Shown here one piece after another: positions 44,182-51,648 of a stretch of DNA of 64,000 nt. The notes under the pieces were generated by a model. It was not told where the DNA came from. It was given only the letters and a program-made list of their open reading frames with translations, and did no database searches. How positions within the stretch are numbered: position 1 is the first letter of the stretch; every line of letters starts with the position of its first letter. The stretch covers positions 25,285 to 89,284 of the forward strand of contig DLDU01000042.1 of the NCBI GenBank assembly GCA_002481295.1, given 5' to 3'. This stretch comes from Prevotella sp. UBA7764. GTDB lineage: Bacteria > Bacteroidota > Bacteroidia > Bacteroidales > Bacteroidaceae. The translations under genes and the position numbers were made by a program.

Positions 44182-45096
44182 ATGAAGAGCAAGCATTATA
44201 TCTATAATCATAGCGACAGACTGGTGATGGTCTTTCTTTTGACACTGGCCTTGACAGGCATCGTCTTGATGTTTCTTGTGGGCGGCAACGGCGCGGATAC
44301 GACAGCATCGGCAGACTCGACGGCCGTGGCGACAAAAGATCGGAATGGAAATTTCATCTATGCCCGGCCAATGTCTCGTCATGCCTGCTTTGCCTTTGAC
44401 CCAAACACTGCCGACAGCACCCAACTGCTGAGACTGGGACTACAGCCCTGGCAGGTACGCAGCATCTATAAATACCGGGCGGCAGGCGGCGTCTTCCGCA
44501 GGAAGGAAGACTTTGCAAGGCTCTACGGGCTGACAAAAAAACAATATGAGGAACTGGCGCCGTATATCCGTATCGGAAGCGATTATCAGCCGGCGGCGGA
44601 CTATTATGGATATGAGAAGAGCGAATACGGCGGTGGGGCTGCGCGGACGATACGTACTGAGAATGACACCATACGGCACTATGACTATCCTCATAAACTC
44701 AGCGCAACGGAACACGTGAACCTGAATCTCGCTGACACTAACTTGCTGAAACGCGTGCCGGGAATTGGCTCGTACTGGGCACGGCGCATCATCAATTATC
44801 GTGACCGCTTGGGTGGCTTCGTCTCACAAAGTCAATTGATGGAGATCGACGATGAATTCCCAAAGACGGCTATCCCTTATCTGAAGATAGCCTTGGGCAG
44901 CGTGCGTAAGATGAATGTGAACACGTTGACATTGGGCGAGCTGAAGCACCATCCTTATATCAACTATTATCAGGCTAAGGCTATTGTGGACTATCGTCGG
45001 TTGCGTGGGCCTATTCATAGTCTGAATGATCTGAGACTCTGCAAGGACTTCCCGCCGGAAGAAATCAAGCGACTGGAGCCCTATGTGACGTTTTGA
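44182..45096 (+). CDS. ComEA-like helix-hairpin-helix DNA-binding protein, membrane-anchored
   Basis: 304 aa. One N-terminal membrane helix (14-34) is followed by three helix-hairpin-helix modules: about 70-130 (FDPNTADSTQLLRLGLQPWQ), 178-235 (LNLADTNLLKRVPGIGSYWA) and 240-304 (MNVNTLTLGELKHHPYINYY). The PGIG-type hairpin in the second module is the standard DNA-contacting turn. The location suggests binding DNA outside the inner membrane, as ComEA does during uptake; a ComF homologue lies 0.5 kb away. Competence itself is not shown. Confidence 0.87.
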   Translation: MKSKHYIYNHSDRLVMVFLLTLALTGIVLMFLVGGNGADTTASADSTAVATKDRNGNFIYARPMSRHACFAFDPNTADSTQLLRLGLQPWQVRSIYKYRAAGGVFRRKEDFARLYGLTKKQYEELAPYIRIGSDYQPAADYYGYEKSEYGGGAARTIRTENDTIRHYDYPHKLSATEHVNLNLADTNLLKRVPGIGSYWARRIINYRDRLGGFVSQSQLMEIDDEFPKTAIPYLKIALGSVRKMNVNTLTLGELKHHPYINYYQAKAIVDYRRLRGPIHSLNDLRLCKDFPPEEIKRLEPYVTF

Positions 45097-45107
45097 GTGA
45101 ACAAAAA

Positions 45108-45137
45108 AGCAGTGTACCCATAGTTGGGCACACTGCT
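45108..45137 (-). terminator. Terminator of ridA
   Basis: 13-bp stem with one mismatch, AGCAGTGTACCCA/TGGGCACACTGCT, followed on the minus strand by TTTTTTGT. It lies between convergent genes and may serve both. Confidence 0.75.
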
Positions 45138-45147
45138 TGGCTTATGC

Positions 45148-45525
45148 TTATGCTTTTGCTGCGATGCACTCGATCTCGACGCGCGCGTTCTTCGGCAATG
45201 TCTTGATGGCGACAGCAGAGCGGGCAGGGTAGGGAGCCTGGAAGAACTCAGCATAGACGCTGTTCATGTCGGCGAAGTCAGCCATGTCAGCCAGGAAGAC
45301 AGTTGTCTTCACCACGTCGGCCATGGTCAGTCCGGCTTCCTTCAGGATGTGCTGGATGTTGGTAATACTTTGACGCGTGAGCTCTTTGATGCCACCCTGT
45401 GCGAACTCACCTGTAGCTGGGTCCACGGGAAGTTGTCCACTGACGAAAACGAAGTTGCCGACTTGGATAGCCTGGCTGTATGGGCCGATGGCTGCCGGAG
45501 CGTTGTTGGTTGCAATCTGTTTCAT
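45148..45525 (-). CDS. ridA: RidA family enamine/imine deaminase
   Basis: 125 aa, normal length. Conserved RidA features are AIGPYSQAIQVGNFVFVSGQLP, the GGIKELTRQS segment, PARSAVAI with the substrate-binding Arg, and VEIECIA at the C-terminus. RidA trimers hydrolyse reactive 2-aminoacrylate and related imines to keto acids, protecting PLP enzymes. Single gene with a terminator. Confidence 0.95.
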   Translation of the reverse strand: MKQIATNNAPAAIGPYSQAIQVGNFVFVSGQLPVDPATGEFAQGGIKELTRQSITNIQHILKEAGLTMADVVKTTVFLADMADFADMNSVYAEFFQAPYPARSAVAIKTLPKNARVEIECIAAKA

Positions 45526-45612
45526 GATATGTTGATATTAAAGTTGAACGATACACCTATTTATATATAGGACTTCTTGTTGCTGTTTTGTATGTTGCAT
45601 TTTCCCCTTGTC

Positions 45613-46317
45613 CTACCGATGATGCTGCTTGACGATAGCCAGCGAGAAGACGCTGATGCGTACATCGCCTGCCAAAGATAGCTGAGAGGCCAGTGCCGTG
45701 GTGGTGGCTCCCGTGGTGACCACGTCGTCGACGATGAGCACGTGGCGGTGACGGATTGCGTCGGCATCAACGAGCTGGAAGGCGTCTTTTACGTTTTCAA
45801 AACGTTGTGCAGTACTTAGCCGGGTCTGACTCTTGGCAAACGTCGTGCGGCGCGCTACGTGAGTGAGAACCGGTATGCCGGTTACCTTGCTGATGCCCTG
45901 TGCGAGAAGCTCGCTTTGGTTGTAGCCTCGTTGCCGCAGTCTTGTTTCTGCCAGCGGCACGGGTATGATCGCGTTGATGCCGTCGAGAAAGCCCGTCTGC
46001 AACATCTGCTGTCCGGCTTCCTTACCCAGCCAAAGTCCCATCTCGGGGCGGTCGTGGTATTTCAAGTCAAAGAGGAGGTTGCGACGGTCGTCGTACATAT
46101 AATAGAATAAGGAGGCACCGCGCTCGAAGTTCCGTATCTTGCCATAGAGCCTGTCGACCATCAGATTGTCGTAAGGACGTTCCAGAAATCCCGTGTATGG
46201 TAGTTCGAGCAGGCAGGACGAGCAGAGCTGAGGCTCGTTGAGAGACAGCCGACGCCCACAGATAGGGCAGAATCGCGGTAAGACGAAGTCGAGCAGACGG
46301 TCAATCCAACTCGCCAT
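45613..46317 (-). CDS. ComF family protein (phosphoribosyltransferase-like)
   Basis: 234 aa. An N-terminal zinc ribbon (FCPICGRRLSLNEPQLCSSC) is followed by a double-stranded PRTase-type domain with HVLIVDDVVTTGATTTA, the PRPP-binding loop. ComF-like proteins are linked to DNA uptake in some bacteria. Its start overlaps the end of recX by 17 nt, so the pair is probably co-transcribed, which is in line with a DNA-recombination role. Confidence 0.9.
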   Translation of the reverse strand: MASWIDRLLDFVLPRFCPICGRRLSLNEPQLCSSCLLELPYTGFLERPYDNLMVDRLYGKIRNFERGASLFYYMYDDRRNLLFDLKYHDRPEMGLWLGKEAGQQMLQTGFLDGINAIIPVPLAETRLRQRGYNQSELLAQGISKVTGIPVLTHVARRTTFAKSQTRLSTAQRFENVKDAFQLVDADAIRHRHVLIVDDVVTTGATTTALASQLSLAGDVRISVFSLAIVKQHHR

Positions 46318-46795
46318 CGCCGTCGAGATCTTCCTCGCTCACGCTGTCGATGCACTGTCGGATGAGGTCGAGCGAATAGCCTCGCTCCATGCCAAACTTG
46401 ATGAGCTTCATGCTGCGCTCGTAGTCGCTGCCGGCCTTGAGGGACGGCCACTTGGCGCGGAGCAACGGTTTCAATTGTTCGAGATAAGCGCTGTCGGGCA
46501 CATGGTCGAGCACAGGCGTGTAGACATCAGCCGACACACCTTTGGCGTAGAGCGCCTGCTCGATCTTGCGGCGTCCCCATTGGTTGAAGCGTATCTTGTC
46601 TTCGACGAAGGCCTCGGTATAGCGGCTGTCGTCGACATAGTGGTTGGTCACGAGATAGTCGATGACCGTTTGCCGGTCTTCGGCGCTGATGCCCCACTGC
46701 CGCAGTTTCTTGTCCATCTCGCCCGTGCAGTGCTCAGCTTTGGCACAGAGGGCGGCGAGCTTTGCCGTGGCTCGCGCGGTTTCCTCGTTGATCAT
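46301..46795 (-). CDS. recX: RecX-like RecA regulatory protein
   Basis: 164 aa, all-helical, with three tandem three-helix repeats. The segments LAALCAKAEHCTGEMDKKL, KIRFNQWGRRKIEQAL and RGYSLDLIRQCID match the family. RecX modulates RecA filaments. It overlaps comF and lies after the 9-bp array downstream of prmC. Confidence 0.87.
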   Translation of the reverse strand: MINEETARATAKLAALCAKAEHCTGEMDKKLRQWGISAEDRQTVIDYLVTNHYVDDSRYTEAFVEDKIRFNQWGRRKIEQALYAKGVSADVYTPVLDHVPDSAYLEQLKPLLRAKWPSLKAGSDYERSMKLIKFGMERGYSLDLIRQCIDSVSEEDLDGDGELD

Positions 46796-46808
46796 GGTCG
46801 TTTTCCTT

Positions 46809-46925
46809 TTATAGATTTTATAGACTTGGTAGAAGCGATAGGGACTATAGAATCTATAGAGACTGTAGAATCTATAGAGATTATAGGCGCTATCGATGCT
46901 ATCAGCGTTATTGATGCTTTAGCTT
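46809..46925 (+). repeat. Array of about thirteen degenerate 9-bp units
   Basis: Successive nonamers from 46809: TTATAGATT, TTATAGACT, then CTATAGAAT, CTATAGAGA, CTGTAGAAT, CTATAGAGA, TTATAGGCG, CTATCGATG and so on to 46925. It fills the whole gap between recX and the stop of prmC. Confidence 0.85.
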
Positions 46926-47847
46926 ATCCTTGCTTTCTTGCGGTCGCGAACCGCTGCTTGCCGTAGATGTCTTCGCGGATTGTCACTGCTTCATAGCCTA
47001 AAGAGACCAGCAGGCTGCGGAGTGCCTCGGCATAGAGTGGGTTGATCTCGAAGCAAAGACGGCCACCGGGTCGCAGCCGTCTTAGCCCCAGCTCTGCGAT
47101 AGCACGGTAGAAGCGCAGTGGGTCGTCGTCGGGCACGAAGAGTGCTGTCGACGGCTCGTAGTCGAGCACGTTGTGCGCCATTGTTGTGCGCTCCTTGTCG
47201 GCAATGTAAGGCGGGTTGGAGACGATGCAGTCGTAAAGGCTGACTTCTTCACTTTCTTCTCCTTTTCTCGCTTCCGCAAAAACGTTTTCTTTTGTTTCGG
47301 AAAGCACGTTTCCTCTCGCTTCTGTAAGCACATCTTTTCTTGCCTCCGCGAGTACATCATTTTGTCGGAAGAGCACCTGCGCACCTAAGCGAAAGGCATT
47401 GTCTCGCGCTTGTCGCAAGGCTTCTTCACTGATATCCCAGGCTTCCACTTGGGCTTGCGTGGCTTCCAAAGCAACGGTGATGGCGATGCAGCCCGATCCG
47501 GTGCCTATGTCAAGAACATGCGTGCCGGTGGGCAGGCCGTCCAAGACCAGGCGGCACAAGCCTTCGGTCTCGGGGCGCGGGATGAGCACGCCGGGTGCCA
47601 CACGGAACGAGCGACCGTAGAAGTCGGCCTTGCCAAGCACATACTGTACGGGCTCGCCGGCCTCCAGCCGCTGCCATATTTCATGCAGCTTTGTTTCGTT
47701 GTCTGCCGATAATTCACTAACTTTGCCACAGACAAGGTCAGTGAGGCTGAAGCCAAAGGTCGTCTCCAACACCAGTCGGGTGATGGCCTGCGCCTCCTCT
47801 ACGGCGTAGAGAGGCGTGAGCTGATGCCATAGTTGCTGATAAGTCAT
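46924..47847 (-). CDS. prmC: Peptide chain release factor N5-glutamine methyltransferase PrmC
   Basis: 307 aa from the ATG at 47847 (MTYQQLWHQLTPLY). A helical N-terminal domain is followed by a SAM-binding domain with VLDIGTGSGCIAIT and the catalytic NPPYI motif in VSNPPYIADKE. PrmC methylates the Gln of the GGQ motif of release factors. A four-copy octapeptide insert lies just before the NPPY motif. The transcript probably starts at the ATG. Divergent from ribD with 35 nt between the start codons. Confidence 0.95.
   Translation of the reverse strand: MTYQQLWHQLTPLYAVEEAQAITRLVLETTFGFSLTDLVCGKVSELSADNETKLHEIWQRLEAGEPVQYVLGKADFYGRSFRVAPGVLIPRPETEGLCRLVLDGLPTGTHVLDIGTGSGCIAITVALEATQAQVEAWDISEEALRQARDNAFRLGAQVLFRQNDVLAEARKDVLTEARGNVLSETKENVFAEARKGEESEEVSLYDCIVSNPPYIADKERTTMAHNVLDYEPSTALFVPDDDPLRFYRAIAELGLRRLRPGGRLCFEINPLYAEALRSLLVSLGYEAVTIREDIYGKQRFATARKQG
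47263..47358 (-). repeat. Four in-frame 24-bp units inside prmC
   Basis: The protein reads DVLAEARK, DVLTEARG, NVLSETKE, NVFAEARK in immediate succession (four octapeptides), then a Glu-rich linker. Ordinary PrmC proteins have a short connection here. Confidence 0.9.
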
Positions 47848-47851
47848 AGTG

Positions 47852-47859
47852 CAAAGATA
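47852..47859 (-). promoter_or_regulatory. -7 element immediately before the prmC start codon
   Basis: Minus strand TATCTTTG, then CACT, then ATG at 47847. Same 4-nt spacing as at 38895 and 40122. Confidence 0.65.
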
Positions 47860-47882
47860 ATAAAAGAATAGCATTTCGGACT

Positions 47883-48875
47883 ATGAACACTGAAGAAATC
47901 AACAAGGAAACAGATGAAAAATACATGCGGCGCTGTCTGGAACTTGCCGCCAACGGAAGGCAGAACGCCAAGCCGAACCCTATGGTCGGCGCGGTGATCG
48001 TCAGCAGCGACGGTCGCATCATCGGTGAGGGCTACCATGTACGCTGCGGTGAGGGACATGCTGAGGTCAACGCCTTCGCTTCCGTGAAGCCTGAGGACGA
48101 GGCGCTGCTTGGCGAGGCCACCGTCTACGTATCGTTGGAGCCTTGCAGTCACTGGGGTAAAACACCACCATGTGCCGACCTGATCATCAGCAAGCATGTG
48201 CGCCGTGTGGTTTGTGGATGCATCGATCCCTTTGCCAAGGTGCAGGGACGTGGCGTGAAGAAGCTGCGCGACGCGGGAATTGAGGTTACTGTCGGCGTGT
48301 TGGAAAAAAAGTGTTTGGCGTTGAACAAGCGGTTCATCACGTTCAATACGCACCATCGTCCTTACATACTGCTGAAATGGGCACAGTCGGCCGATGGCTT
48401 CATCAGTGGCGAGGGCGGGCGACAAGTCGCTCTTTCGTCGCCGTTCACTCAGATGCTTGTACATAAGCTGCGGGCAGAGAACGATGCCATCCTCGTCGGT
48501 CGCCGTACGTTCGATGGCGATCATCCTCGGCTCAACGTACGTCTGTGGGCCGGTCGCGATCCCGAGCGTCTTGTGCTGACGCATCATTGTGAGGGTGTTC
48601 CCGAGGGCTTCCGGGCTTTCGACAATATCAACAGCGTACTCGAACATCTCTATTCCGAGGGCAAACAGAGTCTGATTGTAGAAGGCGGTGCTCAGACTTT
48701 ACAGGCTTTTCTCGACCGTGGGTCGTGGGACGAGATACGCGTGGAGACAGCTCCCTTCACGCTCGCTGCCGGTGTGCGTGCGCCACAGTTGCCCGAAGGC
48801 ATAGAGCTGGAGAGCCAGCACGACTATGACGGACAGATCGTCCGAGTCTATAGGAAAACAGCTCATAAGGTCTGA
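47883..48875 (+). CDS. ribD: Bifunctional riboflavin biosynthesis protein RibD
   Basis: 330 aa. The N-terminal deaminase domain has the zinc motifs GHAEVNAF and PCSHWGKTPPC; the C-terminal reductase domain (from about 150) has FITFNTHHRPYILLKWAQSADG and ILVGRRTFDGDHPRLNVR. It performs two steps of riboflavin synthesis: deamination of the pyrimidine intermediate and NADPH reduction of its ribose. No FMN riboswitch was seen upstream. Confidence 0.95.
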   Translation: MNTEEINKETDEKYMRRCLELAANGRQNAKPNPMVGAVIVSSDGRIIGEGYHVRCGEGHAEVNAFASVKPEDEALLGEATVYVSLEPCSHWGKTPPCADLIISKHVRRVVCGCIDPFAKVQGRGVKKLRDAGIEVTVGVLEKKCLALNKRFITFNTHHRPYILLKWAQSADGFISGEGGRQVALSSPFTQMLVHKLRAENDAILVGRRTFDGDHPRLNVRLWAGRDPERLVLTHHCEGVPEGFRAFDNINSVLEHLYSEGKQSLIVEGGAQTLQAFLDRGSWDEIRVETAPFTLAAGVRAPQLPEGIELESQHDYDGQIVRVYRKTAHKV

Positions 48876-48913
48876 GCAGTTTTCTTTTCAAGAATCAGTA
48901 CTGCCTTGGTAGC

Positions 48914-50461
48914 TTACATGCCTCTTTCTGCCCAGTCACCGCGGTCGAGCTGCCGGTAGCCGATAGCCTCGGCGAGATGGTCGGGCAGTATGCTGTCGCT
49001 ATCCGCAAGGTCAGCGATGGTGCGGGCTACTTTCAGAATTCGGGAGTAGGCACGGGCAGAAAGTGAGAGACGCTCCATAGCCATGCGCAGCAGTTCTATG
49101 CCTGCCGCGTCGGGTTCGGCAAAGCGGTGGATGAGCCGTTCCGTCATCTGAGCATTGCAATGGATCGTCGGGTATTCGCGGAAGCGTTCCGTTTGTATGG
49201 CACGCGCCTTGATCACTCGCTCACGGATCTTTGCCGAAGGTTCACCGGGCTCTCCCTTGGAGATGTCCTTGAAAGGTACCGGCGTGATCTCGCACTGGAT
49301 GTCGATGCGGTCCATGAGCGGGCCGCTGATTTTATTAAGATATTTCTGTATCTGTCCCGGCGTGCACACACAGTGATGCGTCGGATCGCCATAGTAGCCG
49401 CAAGGACAGGGGTTCATTGACGCCACAAACATGAAGCTGCACGGATAAGTGACCGTGTACTTGGCACGGCTGATGGTGATGACGCGGTCCTCAAGTGGCT
49501 GGCGCAGCACTTCCAGCGTGTGTTTATTGAACTCCGGCAGTTCGTCGCAGAAGAGCACACCATTGTGTGCCAGACTGATCTCGCCCGGCATAGGATTCAT
49601 GCCACCGCCGACCAGTGCCACCTCCGAGATCGTATGGTGAGGAGATCGGAACGGCCGTTGCGAGATGAGTGAGGAACTTTTGCCCAGCGTGCCGGCGACA
49701 GAATGGATCTGTGTGGTCTCCAGGCTCTCCGAGAGCGTCAGCGGCGGCAGGATAGACGGCAGGCGCTTCGCCATCATGCTCTTGCCCGATCCCGGCGGCC
49801 CGATCATGATGAGGTTGTGACCACCGGCGGCAGCCACCTCCAAAGCGCGCTTCACGCTCTCTTGTCCACGCACGTCGGCATAGTCGAGGTCGAAGTTGTA
49901 TTGCTGTTCATAGAAGATTTTGCGTGTGTCCACCACCGTGGGTTCAAACTGCTTGGCGCCTGTGAAAAACGCCGCAACATCTGTCATGGTCTCCAGACCA
50001 TAGACATCGAGTTGATTGACGATGGCGGCCTCATGGACATTTTGCTTGGGGACGATCAGCCCTTTGAAATGTTCTGACCGCGCCTTGATGGCAATGGGCA
50101 GGACACCCTTCACCGGTTGCAGCTTACCATCAAGGCTGAGCTCACCGACCATCATATACCTGTCGAGCTCGGGCGCATCCATCTGTCCCGATGCCGTAAG
50201 GATGGCGATGGCCAGCGGCAGGTCGAAGCTGCTGCCCTCCTTGCGCAGGTCGGCAGGAGCAAGGTTCACGGTCAGGTCAGCGCGCGGGAATTTGTAGCCA
50301 TTGTTCTGCATGGCGGCCGCAATGCGGTCACGTCCCTCGCGCACAGCCTCGTCGCCGAGGCCCGTGAGATGATACATCACGCCACGCGTCAGACTCACTT
50401 CGATAGTCACCGTCGTCACTTCCAAACCGTTGACTGCGGCACTGTATGTTTTTATCAACAT
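48914..50461 (-). CDS. YifB/ComM-type Mg-chelatase-like AAA ATPase
   Basis: 515 aa from ATG 50461 (MLIKTYSAAVNGLE). Order: N-terminal ChlI-like domain (LTRGVMYHLTGLGDEAV), AAA domain with Walker A GPPGSGKSMMAKRLP and Walker B VLFCDELPEFNKH, a Cys-rich CPCGYYGDPTHHCVC patch, and a C-terminal Mg_chelatase_C domain. The ComM members of this family are helicases that aid branch migration during natural transformation; YifB's role is otherwise unclear. The frame upstream of 50461 lacks family similarity. Confidence 0.92.
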   Translation of the reverse strand: MLIKTYSAAVNGLEVTTVTIEVSLTRGVMYHLTGLGDEAVREGRDRIAAAMQNNGYKFPRADLTVNLAPADLRKEGSSFDLPLAIAILTASGQMDAPELDRYMMVGELSLDGKLQPVKGVLPIAIKARSEHFKGLIVPKQNVHEAAIVNQLDVYGLETMTDVAAFFTGAKQFEPTVVDTRKIFYEQQYNFDLDYADVRGQESVKRALEVAAAGGHNLIMIGPPGSGKSMMAKRLPSILPPLTLSESLETTQIHSVAGTLGKSSSLISQRPFRSPHHTISEVALVGGGMNPMPGEISLAHNGVLFCDELPEFNKHTLEVLRQPLEDRVITISRAKYTVTYPCSFMFVASMNPCPCGYYGDPTHHCVCTPGQIQKYLNKISGPLMDRIDIQCEITPVPFKDISKGEPGEPSAKIRERVIKARAIQTERFREYPTIHCNAQMTERLIHRFAEPDAAGIELLRMAMERLSLSARAYSRILKVARTIADLADSDSILPDHLAEAIGYRQLDRGDWAERGM

Positions 50462-50534
50462 CGTTCTGTTCTCTTCTTTGATACCTCTGTTTCTGTTAAA
50501 ACAGACATGTTTGCCATCCGGCAATAATCTGTCT

Positions 50535-51569
50535 CTATTTCAGCAATGCCATGATTTTGTCGTGGAGCTGCATGCCCATGAGATTACGGGCGACAATACG
50601 GTTGTCTTTCACGATGATGTTGTCCGGAACTCCCATCATGCCTAATTGCCGCAAGGGCTGGCTGTCGAACATCTTGCCGTCGCAGACATTGGACCACGAG
50701 ATGCTGTCGGCATGCAGAGCACCATCGCAGTCGCTACGGCTCGCGTCGACCGAGAGCGACACCACTTTGAGCCGTCCGCCTGACTGACGCTGCAACTGTT
50801 TCAACGTACGCAGCATATCCATGCTGTCATAGCTCCATGACGCCCATGTACAGATGACGGCAAGGCCGGAAGAGAAGTCCGATGAAGAAACCAGCCGTCC
50901 CTTGGTGTCGTAGGCGGAGAAGGTCGGCAAGACAGAGCCTACGCCTACATGCGACATAGAGTTCAGTTGGAGGATCATACGCGACAGGTCAGCCTGGTCA
51001 GTCTGTTTGGACTGCATCTTCTTAGCCAACCGCAAGGCTGTCTGATAGTCGGGTAGTGCGTCAGAGATGAAATACTTCTTGATGAGCCACAGGCCGACAA
51101 CAGATTCCGGATGATCGCCGATGAAAACCTCTGCTGCACGCTTGGCCTCGGGTGGCGACGCTTTGGACACCTGCTCGCGGAATTTGGTATAGAGTTCATT
51201 GTCGTCGGTACCTTTGATCTCAATTTCCTTCAGGTGAGAGGCGTCTCCCTTGATGCTGACACTCTTGCCCGGTTGGGCAAAGATCGGCACGACGGAGTAA
51301 TTGGGAAAGACCAGATAGAGAATGGTGGAATGCTTGCAGGGCACTTCGTAGGCGAAGCGCCCGCCCTCGACATGTATGGTGTCGAGCCCGTCGACAGATC
51401 CGTTCTCGGCATAGACATAGAACTCGCTCTGGTTGATGTTCAACAGATGCCCCTCTATCTTGAAATGGCTGCCGTCGACACCGCAGGACGACAATAGCAG
51501 GGTCAGCAAGAGCAGGACCCCTGAGAGACTCTCGGACACATAACGGCTATAATGAATATGAAACTGCAT
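50535..51569 (-). CDS. DUF4369/thioredoxin-fold lipoprotein lacking the active-site cysteines
   Basis: 344 aa. Lipoprotein signal with lipobox LLLLSSC (Cys near 29), an N-terminal DUF4369 beta domain (FKIEGHLLNINQSEFYVYAENG), a helical linker and a C-terminal thioredoxin-like (AhpC/TSA/TlpA) domain. At the usual WCxxC place the sequence reads WASWSYDSMDML, with Ser in place of both Cys, so it is not expected to be redox-active. It may be a binding or structural protein. Its gene follows the TPR gene terminator. Confidence 0.85.
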   Translation of the reverse strand: MQFHIHYSRYVSESLSGVLLLLTLLLSSCGVDGSHFKIEGHLLNINQSEFYVYAENGSVDGLDTIHVEGGRFAYEVPCKHSTILYLVFPNYSVVPIFAQPGKSVSIKGDASHLKEIEIKGTDDNELYTKFREQVSKASPPEAKRAAEVFIGDHPESVVGLWLIKKYFISDALPDYQTALRLAKKMQSKQTDQADLSRMILQLNSMSHVGVGSVLPTFSAYDTKGRLVSSSDFSSGLAVICTWASWSYDSMDMLRTLKQLQRQSGGRLKVVSLSVDASRSDCDGALHADSISWSNVCDGKMFDSQPLRQLGMMGVPDNIIVKDNRIVARNLMGMQLHDKIMALLK

Positions 51570-51585
51570 AGATGAATAACAAAGA

Positions 51586-51619
51586 AAGCCTTCGCCCCCA
51601 TACTTGAGGCCGAAGGCTT
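51586..51619 (-). terminator. Terminator of the TPR lipoprotein gene
   Basis: AAGCCTTCG (51586-51594) with CGAAGGCTT (51611-51619), followed on the minus strand by TCTTTGTTATTC. Confidence 0.65.
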
Positions 51620-51648
51620 ATCGTGATAGTGAATGAAAATCGAAATGA

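Noticed and set aside
46238..46966. Plus-strand frame through recX and the 9-bp array that reads as Ile-Glu/Ile-Asp repeats
   Set aside because: The repeat look is caused by the nonamer array being a multiple of three; the rest is antisense to comF/recX.
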